From a bacterium UBA6115 (GTDB lineage: Bacteria; Bacillota_A; Clostridia; Christensenellales; Aristaeellaceae): 27,300 nucleotides of DNA. Numbering within the stretch: position 1 is the stretch's first letter; each line of letters starts with the position of its first letter. Where the stretch lies: positions 1 through 27,300 of the forward strand of contig DIWD01000070.1 in assembly GCA_002428405.1 (NCBI GenBank), given 5' to 3'. Shown here in pieces: positions 1-7,839 of the stretch. The notes below the pieces were generated by a model. The model did not search any database. It was not told the origin of the DNA and worked only from the letters and a program-made list of their open reading frames with translations. Both the position numbers and the translations under genes were made by a program.

Positions 1-255
1 CACGGGCAGAACAGGTTTGAAATTTGGCTGGGCGGCATGAACAGAAAAGTCCAGGCGGAAATGATTGACCGTTTGAGCCGTCAGGACCTTGGGAAATACA
101 GCCTGTCACAGGCCGCGCCCGGCGTGGATTCCATCCTGGAGTCAACCCTGGCTGAGCAGGCGGATTTCGATCATCCGGATGATCTGTTTGAGCAAATTGA
201 GGCAAAGGCAATCCCCTTCATCCTGGACATGCTGACAGCCCTGAATGAGATTTGA
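1..255 (+). CDS. C-terminal fragment of a DUF7000-like protein (5' end outside window)
   Basis: The frame is open from base 1 to a TGA at 253-255, giving 84 visible residues, so the true start lies upstream of the window; the ATG at 37 is probably internal. The visible part begins HGQNRFEIWLGGMNRKVQ and continues with a Gly-Val-Asp-Ser segment and an acidic stretch. I recall the pattern F-E-x-W-L-x-G-x-N-R from small uncharacterised DUF7000-type proteins of Bacillota, but the family name is from memory and tentative. No function can be assigned. It converges on rsgA with only 15 bases between the two stop codons. Confidence 0.6.
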   Translation, partial: HGQNRFEIWLGGMNRKVQAEMIDRLSRQDLGKYSLSQAAPGVDSILESTLAEQADFDHPDDLFEQIEAKAIPFILDMLTALNEI

Positions 256-270
256 GAAGCCGCCTTCTGG

Positions 271-1332
271 CTACTCCTTGCTTTTCTGCAGGCTTTTGCT
301 GAATTTGGCGATATCCTTGAATTTTTTCTCTTTCGCAGCCAGGTAGCTTTCCGAGTCCCGCGCGTAGGCGTTTTCCGCTTTCAACTTCTGAAAGGACAGG
401 AAGCGTTCTTCCGGAAGCTCCCCGCGCTTGATGGCGGCGCGCACGGCGCAGCCAGGCTCGCTGCCATGCCGGCAGTCCCTGAACCTGCAGCCTTCAGCCA
501 GCGCTTCAATGTCTGAAAACGCCAGGTCCAGCCCGCTGTCCGCGTCCCACATACCGATTTCACGCATTCCCGGCGTGTCGATCACCAGTCCGCCCGTTGG
601 CAGCAGGATCAATTCCCGTCTGGTGGTGGTATGCCGACCCTTGTCGTCATTCCGGAGTCCGCTGACCTCCAGCCGCTCTTCTTCCAGCAGGCGGTTGATG
701 AAGGTCGATTTTCCAACACCTGAGGAACCGATGAACGCTGAAGTCAGGCCCTCCTTCAGATAGGGCAGGATTTTCTCAATCCCCTCGTCCTGCATTGCGG
801 AGGTCACCAGAACCTCAGCGCCGATCGCGGCTGCCTCAACAGCGGCTTGCTTTGCCTCAATATCATCGCACAGGTCCGACTTGGTCAGGACAACGACCGG
901 CGCCGCGCCGCTTTCCCAGGCGGCGGCCAGGTAGCGCTCCAGGCGCCTCAGGTTAAAATCCTGATTCAGCGACATGCACACGAACACCGTATCGACGTTC
1001 GCGGCGATCACCTGTTCCTCCCGCGTCTTTCCCGCGGCCTTGCGGACAAACGCGCTTTTTCTGGGCAGGACGCCGCGGATCACGCCGCGCCCCGAATCAA
1101 GGGATTGCGGCTCCAGCAGCACAAAATCACCCGTCGTTGGATATTCCAGCGCGGTGGACGCCTCATAGCGGAACTTGCCGGACACGCTTGCCAGCAGTTC
1201 ACCGCCTTCCCACAGGACGCGGTACATCCCCTTTTCCTGGGAGACCACCCTGCCGGGAAGCGCGTTCACCTCCGCGGCCGCCTGTGCGACAGGGCCTGAA
1301 AGACCATAGTGTTTTATGTTGGTTGGGTCCAT
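271..1332 (-). CDS. rsgA: Ribosome small subunit-dependent GTPase A (RsgA/YjeQ/YloQ)
   Basis: Circularly permuted GTPase that acts late in 30S ribosomal subunit maturation and is stimulated by the 30S particle. The 353 residues carry an N-terminal OB-fold region (about 20-100). The GTPase motifs are in permuted order: G4 TKSD (150-153), G5 SA (178-179), P-loop GSSGVGKST (202-210), the TTT of G2 (235-237) and G3 DTPG (252-255). A zinc-finger set follows with Cys282, Cys287, His289 and Cys295. Length is normal for the family. The start is supported by AAAGGA six bases upstream of the ATG. It stands alone on the minus strand, convergent with the preceding fragment and divergent from the MerR gene. 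Confidence 0.97.
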   Translation of the reverse strand: MDPTNIKHYGLSGPVAQAAAEVNALPGRVVSQEKGMYRVLWEGGELLASVSGKFRYEASTALEYPTTGDFVLLEPQSLDSGRGVIRGVLPRKSAFVRKAAGKTREEQVIAANVDTVFVCMSLNQDFNLRRLERYLAAAWESGAAPVVVLTKSDLCDDIEAKQAAVEAAAIGAEVLVTSAMQDEGIEKILPYLKEGLTSAFIGSSGVGKSTFINRLLEEERLEVSGLRNDDKGRHTTTRRELILLPTGGLVIDTPGMREIGMWDADSGLDLAFSDIEALAEGCRFRDCRHGSEPGCAVRAAIKRGELPEERFLSFQKLKAENAYARDSESYLAAKEKKFKDIAKFSKSLQKSKE

Positions 1333-1519
1333 GTCGATTCCTTTGCGATCCTTTCATTCGTTATCAGCAGGTTGACCGGCAGCCTCGGGTACTTTGAAGC
1401 CTTCGCCCGGAGCCGGCCGCATCCGCTTTTCCGCGCGGCCTTATTCTACATCAAAAACGCTCTCTTCAGTAATGCGTGTTTATATATCTTGCCAATTTTC
1501 AAATTTTTTCAGATGACCC

Positions 1520-1550
1520 TTGACCTTTACGTTACGTCATGGTTTATGCT
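1520..1550 (+). promoter_or_regulatory. MerR-type promoter with 19-bp spacer and embedded operator
   Basis: The -35 is TTGACC (1520-1525) and the -10 is TATGCT (1545-1550), separated by 19 bp, the overlong spacer typical of MerR-activated promoters. A 21-bp imperfect palindrome, ACC-N3-ACGT-T-ACGT-N3-GGT, occupies 1523-1543, centred on 1533. It lies directly in front of the MerR-TipAS gene, so autoactivation is the natural inference. Confidence 0.88.
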
Positions 1551-1619
1551 CCTCTCATGGTTTCCGGTCGTCAGAGAAAGCTTCGTGAAGGTCAAAGCGC
1601 AAAGCGGGAAAGGATGAAG

Positions 1620-2372
1620 ATGGAATACAGCGTTGACAGGCTGGCAAGGTTGTCAGGGGTGAGCTCGCGCACCCTGCGTTATTACGACCAGATCGGCCTT
1701 CTCACTCCTAGACGCGTCAGCAATGGCTACCGCGTTTACGGGCAGGAGGAGGTGGATAAGCTCCAGCAAATCCTCTTTTACCGTGAGCTGGAGGTGCCGC
1801 TTGAGGAGATCAGGGGCATCATCCGGATGGATGGCTATGACGCTGCGGCGGCCCTGCAGTCCCACCTCTTCGCCCTGAAGCAGAAGGAGCTGCGCATCAG
1901 GCGGCTGATCGGAAACCTGGAAAAGACCATATCAGCAAAAAAAGGAGAGACCATGATGAGTGACCGGGAAAAGTTCGAAGGCTTCAAGCGCAGGATGGTT
2001 GAGGAAAACGAGCGGAAGTACGGGGAGGAGATCCGGAAGAAGTATGGAAGTGAAACGATGGATGCCAGCAACGCCAGACTGATGGGGCAGACGGAGGAGC
2101 AGTACGCGCAAGCTGAGGGTCTGTCCAAGGAATTCAACGAAGCCCTGAAAACCGCGCTGCGGACCGGCGATCCGGCAGGCCCGCTGGCCCGGAAGGCCTG
2201 TGCCCTGCACCGGGACTGGCTCCGCTATTTCTGGAAGGATTACTCAAAGGAAGCCCACCTGGGCCTGGCGCAGATGTACGTCGACGACCCGCGATTCAAG
2301 CAGTACTATGACGGCATTGTCGAGGGCGGCGCGGAGTTCCTTCTGGAAGCGATGAAGGTATACTGCGGATAA
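1620..2372 (+). CDS. MerR family transcriptional regulator with TipAS antibiotic-recognition domain
   Basis: Autoregulated drug-sensing activator of the TipA/Mta group. The 250 residues comprise a winged HTH (about 3-70, with SRTLRYYDQIGLL and the wing residues NGYRVY), a linker coiled coil (about 75-110) and a TipAS domain (about 115-250, with the typical late segment around HLGLAQMY and a Cys next to the C-terminus). The start at 1620 is chosen because AAAGGA (1609-1614) is five bases upstream; the in-frame ATG at 1614 abuts that site, and an ATG at 1539 lies inside the operator. An internal start for the TipAS domain is listed separately. A terminator follows directly, so the unit is monocistronic and no adjacent target gene is visible. 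TipA-family proteins bind large peptide antibiotics; the ligand here is unknown. Confidence 0.93.
   Translation: MEYSVDRLARLSGVSSRTLRYYDQIGLLTPRRVSNGYRVYGQEEVDKLQQILFYRELEVPLEEIRGIIRMDGYDAAAALQSHLFALKQKELRIRRLIGNLEKTISAKKGETMMSDREKFEGFKRRMVEENERKYGEEIRKKYGSETMDASNARLMGQTEEQYAQAEGLSKEFNEALKTALRTGDPAGPLARKACALHRDWLRYFWKDYSKEAHLGLAQMYVDDPRFKQYYDGIVEGGAEFLLEAMKVYCG
1941..2372 (+). promoter_or_regulatory. Internal ribosome binding site and start for a stand-alone TipAS domain
   Basis: Inside the MerR gene the sequence AAAGGAGA (1941-1948) precedes two consecutive in-frame ATG codons (1953 and 1956) at good spacing. Translation from 1953 would give a 139-residue protein consisting of just the TipAS ligand-binding domain. 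The tipA gene of Streptomyces lividans is known to make both a long DNA-binding form and a short drug-sequestering form by this route. That it happens here is inferred from the sequence. Confidence 0.7.
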
Positions 2373-2396
2373 GGGAGATCAGCGTCATTCTTTTTG

Positions 2397-2429
2397 CCTG
2401 GGGAACCTGATTCCCCGGGCTCCTTTTTT
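2397..2429 (+). terminator. Rho-independent terminator after the MerR-TipAS gene
   Basis: The arms CCTGGGGAA (2397-2405) and TTCCCCGGG (2411-2419) pair with one G-U, around loop CCTGA. CTCC and then six T (2424-2429) follow. Confidence 0.88.
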
Positions 2430-2449
2430 CCGGGATGTGCCCGCTAAAG

Positions 2450-2478
2450 TTGTCACGCCTTGGCGATGCAGGTATAAT
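2450..2478 (+). promoter_or_regulatory. Sigma-A-type promoter for DUF1292 gene and uvrC
   Basis: TTGTCA (2450-2455), a 17-bp spacer and TATAAT (2473-2478). AAGGAGG (2493-2499) follows, eight bases before the ATG at 2508. Confidence 0.87.
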
Positions 2479-2507
2479 GACTGCAATGCGCGAAGGAGGG
2501 AAAAATC

Positions 2508-2816
2508 ATGTCGGAGGAAGAGCGCCTGGATATCATTGAAGGGACGGACGAGGATGGAAACCGGCTGCTGCTGACGGTCGAGAAATATTTCTTCTACAAC
2601 GGCGAGGAATATGTGCTGCTGAAGGAATACAAAGAGGACGAAAAAGCCGCGGCCGCGGACGTGAGCAAAGAAACGCTCTATATCATGCGCGTCGCGGTCT
2701 CAAAGGACGAGGACGGGGAAGAGATTGAGGATTTCGAGCCCATTGACGAGGAGCTGGCTGAACGGCTCATCCCGGTGATCCGCACGCGCTGGCAAACCCC
2801 GGATATCGGGCAATGA
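2508..2816 (+). CDS. DUF1292 domain protein
   Basis: A small acidic protein of 102 residues. It matches the DUF1292 pattern: a segment of type I-x-L-x-D-E-D-G-N near the N-terminus, a central Y-F-x-Y-N-G-E-E-Y-V-L-L core, and an E-E-I-E-D-F-E-P-I-x-D-E-E segment near the end (about 70-85). Members are common in Bacillota and uncharacterised; I know of no assigned function. It has its own strong promoter and ribosome binding site and lies 19 bases upstream of uvrC, so the two are probably co-transcribed. Confidence 0.9.
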   Translation: MSEEERLDIIEGTDEDGNRLLLTVEKYFFYNGEEYVLLKEYKEDEKAAAADVSKETLYIMRVAVSKDEDGEEIEDFEPIDEELAERLIPVIRTRWQTPDIGQ

Positions 2817-2835
2817 CAGGGCCGGACGGCCAAAG

Positions 2836-4665
2836 ATGCTGATCAACGACACCATGAGGCGGAAAATCGCCCTGCTGCCGGACAGCCCCGGCTGCTACCT
2901 GATGAAGGAACGGGGTGAGGTCATCTATGTCGGCAAGGCGGTCAGCCTTGCCAACCGCGTGCGCACCTATTTCAGCGCCCAACCGCATTCCGCCAAGGTG
3001 CAGGCGATGGTGGACAGGGTGGATGATTTTGATGTCATCCTGGCCGCCGGCAACCTGGAGGCGCTGATCCTGGAATCCAACCTCATCAAGCTCCACCGGC
3101 CCTATTACAACATCAAGCTGATGGATGACAAGCACTACCCCTACATCCGCGTCAGCGTGAACGAGCCTTTCCCGCGCCTTACTGTCGCCCGCAGGGTGGA
3201 GGTGGACGGCGCGCGCTATTTCGGCCCCTATTACGGCACTTCCGCCATCCGCCAGGTGACAGGCCTTCTGCGGCGGGCTTTTCCGCTGCGCACCTGCACG
3301 CTCAAACTGCCGCCCGCCAGGCCCCTGCGCCCCTGCATCAGCTATGAGATAGGGCAGTGCCTGGGTCCATGCGCGGGGCTTGTGACGCAGGAAGCGTACA
3401 GGGCGCTGGTGGAGGAGGTCATCGCTTTCCTGAAGGGCCGGTATAAGCCGGTGATCGAGCGCCTGGAGGGGGAAATGGCACAGGCCTCGCGGGAGATGCA
3501 GTTTGAGCGCGCGGCGGAGCTGCGCGACAGCATCCGGGATATCCTGGGCCTGATGGAGCAGCAGAACGCGCAGCAGGCGACGCTTGCCGACCAGGACATC
3601 ATCGCGGCGTCCCGGGACGGGCTGGACGCGATGGCGCAGGTGCTGTTCATCAGGGGCGGCAAAATGCTGGAGGCACAGGCCTTTTCGCTGCCGCGGGAAG
3701 GCAGCGAACCGGTTGAGGAGATACTGGACGCCTTCCTGGAGCAGTTCTATTTGGACCGCGTGCCCGCGCGCGAGGTGATTGTGCAGGCGCTGACGGACCC
3801 CGCGACCATGGAAGCCTGGCTCAGGGACCGGCGCGAAGGCGCGGTCACCCTGACGGTGCCAAAGCGCGGGGACAAGCTGAAACTGGTGGAAAACGCGCTG
3901 AATAACGCGAAAGACGCGCTGGAAAAGCGCAACGCCCGGGAACAGGTGGTGCAGGAGCGCACGGTGGGCGCCAGCCGGGAGCTGGCGGCCGCGCTGTCCC
4001 TTCAGGCGGTTCCCCGGCGCATAGAGGGCTTTGACATTTCCAATACCCAGGGGGCCCAGTCGGTCGCCAGCATGGTGGTGTTCATTGATGGGGAGCCGGC
4101 CAAAAAGGAATACCGGCATTTCCGCATCAAAACGGTTCAGGGCGCGAATGATTTTGCCAGCATGAACGAGGTCCTTCTCCGCCGGTTGAAGCACGCGCAG
4201 CTTCAGGAAGGCGCCTGGCCGATGCCGGAATTGATCCTTGTGGACGGCGGGCCGGAACAATTGGCCTTTGCTTTGAGGGCGAGGGATGGTTTGGGGCTGG
4301 ACGTGCCAATGTTTGGCCTGGCAAAGCGGCTGGAGGAGATCTGGCTGCCCGGCGAGGGCGAGCCCATTATCCTGGACCGGCGTTCGCCCGCGATGCACCT
4401 CATCCAGCGCATCCGCGACGAAGCACACCGTTTCGCGATCACCCACCACCGGAAACTGCGCGGGAAAGCGGGCATCCACTCACGGCTGGAGGACGTCCCC
4501 GGCATCGGCCCTGCCAGGCGGCGCGCGCTGCTGGCGGCCTTCCGATCCATCAAGGGCATTGCTGAACAGGATGCGGACAGCCTGGCCGGCGTCCCCGGGA
4601 TGAGCAGGGCGGCCGCGCAGGCCCTGTATGAAGCGCTGCACCGGGAGGCGGAATCGGATGCATGA
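2836..4665 (+). CDS. uvrC: Excinuclease ABC subunit C (UvrC)
   Basis: Dual-incision nuclease of nucleotide excision repair, recruited to damage by UvrA-UvrB. The 609 residues hold a GIY-YIG nuclease domain (about 14-95, with SPGCYL, YVGKA and Glu80), four Cys (154, 167, 175, 179) matching the 4Fe-4S ligands reported in E. coli UvrC, and a UVR motif (about 203-238) for UvrB contact. An RNase H-like second nuclease follows, with FDISN at 399-403 (Asp400), LVDGG at 468-472 (Asp470) and HRFAITHHR at 531-539, then tandem helix-hairpin-helix motifs (about 553-600). Length is normal. The start at 2836 has a poor Shine-Dalgarno sequence (AAAG adjacent), so translation may be coupled to the preceding gene; ATG 2854 is a less likely alternative. 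Confidence 0.97.
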   Translation: MLINDTMRRKIALLPDSPGCYLMKERGEVIYVGKAVSLANRVRTYFSAQPHSAKVQAMVDRVDDFDVILAAGNLEALILESNLIKLHRPYYNIKLMDDKHYPYIRVSVNEPFPRLTVARRVEVDGARYFGPYYGTSAIRQVTGLLRRAFPLRTCTLKLPPARPLRPCISYEIGQCLGPCAGLVTQEAYRALVEEVIAFLKGRYKPVIERLEGEMAQASREMQFERAAELRDSIRDILGLMEQQNAQQATLADQDIIAASRDGLDAMAQVLFIRGGKMLEAQAFSLPREGSEPVEEILDAFLEQFYLDRVPAREVIVQALTDPATMEAWLRDRREGAVTLTVPKRGDKLKLVENALNNAKDALEKRNAREQVVQERTVGASRELAAALSLQAVPRRIEGFDISNTQGAQSVASMVVFIDGEPAKKEYRHFRIKTVQGANDFASMNEVLLRRLKHAQLQEGAWPMPELILVDGGPEQLAFALRARDGLGLDVPMFGLAKRLEEIWLPGEGEPIILDRRSPAMHLIQRIRDEAHRFAITHHRKLRGKAGIHSRLEDVPGIGPARRRALLAAFRSIKGIAEQDADSLAGVPGMSRAAAQALYEALHREAESDA

Positions 4666-4670
4666 ATCTG

Positions 4671-4676
4671 TATAAT
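4671..4676 (+). promoter_or_regulatory. Possible -10 element for the exported-protein pair
   Basis: A perfect TATAAT begins five bases after the uvrC stop codon and 41 bases before the next gene. No convincing -35 is visible at 16-18 bp, as that stretch is GC-rich uvrC coding sequence. The pair could also be read from the uvrC transcript. Confidence 0.4.
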
Positions 4677-4716
4677 GGAAGCGTTTGATGGATATCCGCG
4701 GAAAGGGGGAGAGGGC

Positions 4717-6168
4717 ATGAAAATAAAACGGCTGCTGCCGCTTGCCTTGTCCCTTTGGCTGATGGTGGGCATTGCCGCGGCGGAGTTCTCACCCGCGGCC
4801 ACAGCGATCAGGCAGGGGTATCTGTCAGGGCAGCCCTATTCGCTGCGCGTCAGCGCACAGGCGGAAGCCTGGCTGGATATCGCCCCTGAAACCCTAGCCG
4901 CCCTGCGGGGCTGGCTGGATACCGCGCGGCTGTCCCTGACCCTCCAGAAAAGGCAGGACGGGGAAACGGCTCTTGCCGGACTGTTTTACAAAGACCAGCC
5001 TGTGTTTACCATCATGAGCAGTATGGGGGATGAACAGGCGGACATGACGCTGGAGGTACCGGGCAGCCTGGCGGCGACCCGGTTTATCGGCACCGTTGAA
5101 ACGCCGCCATGGCAGCTTCTGCTGGGCGCGCAGCCCCGCTTGCCGGATTTAGTGGAAGTTGAATCGGCCATCATTCAAATCGCGGACCTTTCCATGGCGC
5201 GGCTTCTGCCTTTTGAAAAGGCGGAAAAGGGCAGCGTCAGCATCAAAAACGCCGGGCGCGGCGCAAGCCGGTTGGTGTATACGCTGAAAGCTGAGGAGGC
5301 GCAGGCGCTCTGGGAGCAGGCAAAACCCGAAATGCTGCCGCTGTTTGGCCGCCTGTCCGCGGAAATGCCGAGGCTTGGGGCGCCATTCCTGCAAGGGCTT
5401 GGGACTCTGGCCTTCACACGCGCCTTCACCCTCAAACGGTTTCTGGACAAGGACGGGAAGGATCTGGGGCTGCAGATCACCGGAACGGTTGATATTTCCG
5501 GGCAGGCCCGCAGGCTGACCCTCTTTTGCGGGCAGTCAGAAAGCGGGCTTTACCTGAGCCTCAAGTTCCCCGCGACGCGCGGCAGGGACACCCTTGAGGT
5601 CCAGGTTTCCCTGGCATATAAGCCCGGCATCGTTCAGGGCGACTGGCGGTACCAGTCCGTTTTTGGGGAGGAGAAGCTGGAGGCGTCCGGCAAGGTCGAC
5701 TTGAAAAGCAGCCCGGAGAAGGCCGGGGAGCGGATTTCAGGCAGCCTGAGCGCCCGGCTGAAATTATCCGGCCGCACGACCGACCATCTGCTCACCCCCG
5801 ATCTTTTTCTGACTGAAAATACCGCTGAGGGCACCCTGGGATACAAAGAACAGGCAGGCAAGGCTGTTCTTCGGGACCTGGCAATCAGCCTGAGCCTGGC
5901 ACCGGGCGGAGAGATCACCGGACCGGTTGCACTGTCTGAAGTGCATCTGGCGCAAGCGGATGAGGAACAGATCTCCCTCAGCGCCACGCAGATCCAGCTC
6001 GCGCTGATGCCTGTCCTGAAAGATTTTCTTTTTGCCCTGCCTATGCAGACCCGCCTGCTCGTCCTTCACGACATTGGCCGGGAGAGGCGCACGCAAGGGG
6101 AAAGCGTTGCGCCGCTTGGCGAGGACATGCACCAGTTTACTGTGACGGACACCAATGTGGAACCCTGA
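4717..6168 (+). CDS. Exported protein of unknown function, first of a paralogous pair
   Basis: A 483-residue protein with a clear Sec signal peptide: MKIKR, a hydrophobic core, and an Ala-Ala-Ala site at 20-22. There is no lipobox Cys and no further membrane segment, so it is probably released or held in the wall space. The rest alternates short hydrophobic and polar stretches (L-x-L-x patterns), suggesting a large beta-sheet protein, perhaps of LolA-like or DUF-type beta-sandwich form; I do not recognise the family. The start at 4717 follows AGGGGGAGAGGG; an in-frame ATG at 4675 lies within the promoter-like region and would hide the signal peptide. The next gene, 16 bases after its stop, shares its layout, so the two probably act together. 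Confidence 0.85.
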   Translation: MKIKRLLPLALSLWLMVGIAAAEFSPAATAIRQGYLSGQPYSLRVSAQAEAWLDIAPETLAALRGWLDTARLSLTLQKRQDGETALAGLFYKDQPVFTIMSSMGDEQADMTLEVPGSLAATRFIGTVETPPWQLLLGAQPRLPDLVEVESAIIQIADLSMARLLPFEKAEKGSVSIKNAGRGASRLVYTLKAEEAQALWEQAKPEMLPLFGRLSAEMPRLGAPFLQGLGTLAFTRAFTLKRFLDKDGKDLGLQITGTVDISGQARRLTLFCGQSESGLYLSLKFPATRGRDTLEVQVSLAYKPGIVQGDWRYQSVFGEEKLEASGKVDLKSSPEKAGERISGSLSARLKLSGRTTDHLLTPDLFLTENTAEGTLGYKEQAGKAVLRDLAISLSLAPGGEITGPVALSEVHLAQADEEQISLSATQIQLALMPVLKDFLFALPMQTRLLVLHDIGRERRTQGESVAPLGEDMHQFTVTDTNVEP

Positions 6169-6184
6169 CCAAGGAGGAAAGACC

Positions 6185-7720
6185 ATGAAACGATTGATCA
6201 TCATCCTGCTGGCGGCACTTCTGACCTTCAGCGTGCTGGGCGCGGGGGCGCTTGACTACACGCTGGATGAGAAGCTGTTCAGGCAGGTGAGAGACGGCTC
6301 CGGCCTGAAAGCCGCCATCAAGGTGGAGAAGACCGGCGGCGGCATCAGCATCCTGGACCCCGCGGCCAACGCAGTGCTCAATGCCTTAAGCGGCAGCGAG
6401 CTGTCCCTGCGCTATCTCCGGGGGGTCGGTACCCTGAAGGGGATGGAAGAACTGGAGCTCATCCTTGCCAAGGCCGGGCAGACGCTGGCTGAACTCCGCT
6501 TTCTCAAGGACCCGCAGTTTGAGCAGCTGACTTCCTCCCTCCTGGGCGCCGGGCGCTATGTTGATGCGCGCGACGGCGGCGCGCTGTTGGCGCTGCTCAC
6601 CGGGCAGGACCCGGCGTGGCCGATGATGGAGGGCGTGCTGCTGCGTCTCAACGCCGCCGAATCCACCTGGCAGGCGGCCGCGGCCAGGAAGATGGAGGCC
6701 TACTCCGTCCGCCTGTCCCTGTGGCTGCAGGGCTATACCAAAACCGAAACGGTACGCGGCGATAACAATGAGCTGCAGACCCGGATCACTGTCACGGTGC
6801 CGGTGCAGCAGCTCAAGTCCGAAATCAAGCAGCTGCTGCTGGACATGTACGGGGATACGGAGCTGCTGGCCCTGCTGGCCCAGGAAATGGACAGCCGCCA
6901 GGCGGCCGCCTACCTGCAGCCGGGGATGTTGAACGGTTTTTTCCAGGCGCTTGACCTGCTGCCGCTGACGGGCTCCCTCATCTCCCAGCGCCTGATGGAT
7001 ATGAAGGGCCAGCTGCTGGAGAACAGGCTCACCCTGCCCATGGGCGGCGCGCGGGGGATCCGTCTGATTGACTATACCTTTACAAACCGGCTGACAGGCG
7101 GCCTGACCGTGCTGAAAATGGCGTATGAGCCGAAGAACGCCGGAAACGTCCAGGGGGCCGTGACCTCGCTGGTGATGGAGGGCGGGGAGACCCAGGGCAC
7201 CGGGGAAATCAGCTTTGCGGGCACGCTGAGCCTCCAGCCTGAAGCGAACAGCGACGCGTTCACCGTGGACACGCAGGAGGGCGACACCCCTGCCGACGTA
7301 TATGCCTTCAACCTGCTCTTTACCCCCTCGCCTGAGCAGGAAGACCTGACGGCCGGCAGCTCCACAAGGGACTTTGAGTTCAACCTGCTGATAACGCCCC
7401 AGGGGGAGAACGCGCCCGCCGCGCAGGCCATCAAAGCGAATGTGCGCCTGCAAAGCCGGATGAACTCCCGCGCCGCGACGTATTTCACCGGCAGCGTCAC
7501 CTGGCAGGATCAGGGGTCCGGGGGACAGGTCAAGGTTGACCTTTCAGGCAATACCGCGCCGCCCTGGACGATCCCTGCGGTGGACCCCGCCGGTGCGGTC
7601 CGTGTGGATTCGCTCAGCGCAGTTCAACTGGATGGCTTGGGCGGGCAGGTGCAGGCTGTCCTTGCGAATGCCTTTGCCGCTATGCTCCTGAAGCTGACCG
7701 CCCCCACTGTCCAACCCTAA
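6185..7720 (+). CDS. Exported protein of unknown function, second of a paralogous pair
   Basis: A 511-residue protein with an N-terminal signal peptide (MKRL, hydrophobic core, Ala-Gly-Ala at 20-22) and no other membrane helix. AAGGAGGAAAG sits just before the ATG at 6185, which decides against the in-frame ATG at 6155 inside the preceding gene. It resembles its upstream neighbour in arrangement: an N-terminal mixed region, a helical stretch after a beta segment (here VPVQQLKSEIKQLL, there YTLKAEEAQALW), a long beta-rich half, and a final segment of type LSAVQL...LLKL (there LSEVHL...FLFAL). No catalytic motif was found. The family is unknown to me. A hairpin follows the gene. Confidence 0.85.
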   Translation: MKRLIIILLAALLTFSVLGAGALDYTLDEKLFRQVRDGSGLKAAIKVEKTGGGISILDPAANAVLNALSGSELSLRYLRGVGTLKGMEELELILAKAGQTLAELRFLKDPQFEQLTSSLLGAGRYVDARDGGALLALLTGQDPAWPMMEGVLLRLNAAESTWQAAAARKMEAYSVRLSLWLQGYTKTETVRGDNNELQTRITVTVPVQQLKSEIKQLLLDMYGDTELLALLAQEMDSRQAAAYLQPGMLNGFFQALDLLPLTGSLISQRLMDMKGQLLENRLTLPMGGARGIRLIDYTFTNRLTGGLTVLKMAYEPKNAGNVQGAVTSLVMEGGETQGTGEISFAGTLSLQPEANSDAFTVDTQEGDTPADVYAFNLLFTPSPEQEDLTAGSSTRDFEFNLLITPQGENAPAAQAIKANVRLQSRMNSRAATYFTGSVTWQDQGSGGQVKVDLSGNTAPPWTIPAVDPAGAVRVDSLSAVQLDGLGGQVQAVLANAFAAMLLKLTAPTVQP

Positions 7721-7743
7721 ACAGACCCGTCAAACCAATGGCT

Positions 7744-7771
7744 GAAGGCCCTCGTTTTAGCGGGGGCCTTC
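7744..7771 (+). terminator. Hairpin terminator after the exported-protein pair
   Basis: An 11-bp stem GAAGGCCCTCG / CGGGGGCCTTC with one G-U pair and loop TTTTAG. There is no T-run after it, so it may be a weak or factor-assisted terminator. Confidence 0.6.
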
Positions 7772-7788
7772 ACTGACGCGGCGCTCCT

Positions 7789-7817
7789 TTCGTATGCAGG
7801 CTCCGGCGTGCTATACT
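7789..7817 (+). promoter_or_regulatory. Probable promoter of the obgE operon
   Basis: TATACT (7812-7817) with TTCGTA (7789-7794) 17 bp upstream. The -10 is good and the -35 poor. It lies between the preceding hairpin and obgE. Confidence 0.55.
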
Positions 7818-7839
7818 GATGCGGCAGAAAGGGGGCGCT

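Noticed and set aside
1309..1617. 102-residue plus-strand open frame upstream of the MerR gene
   Set aside because: It starts inside rsgA and crosses the MerR promoter and operator, has no ribosome binding site, and its composition looks like translated intergenic DNA.
2767..4479. 570-residue open frame on the minus strand
   Set aside because: It lies wholly opposite uvrC, whose motifs are complete. The antisense frame has no recognisable motif or ribosome binding site and is rich in His, Arg and Gln, typical of shadow frames in GC-rich DNA.
6386..7453. 355-residue open frame on the minus strand
   Set aside because: It is antisense to the second exported protein. That plus-strand frame has a signal peptide and a strong ribosome binding site; this one has neither.
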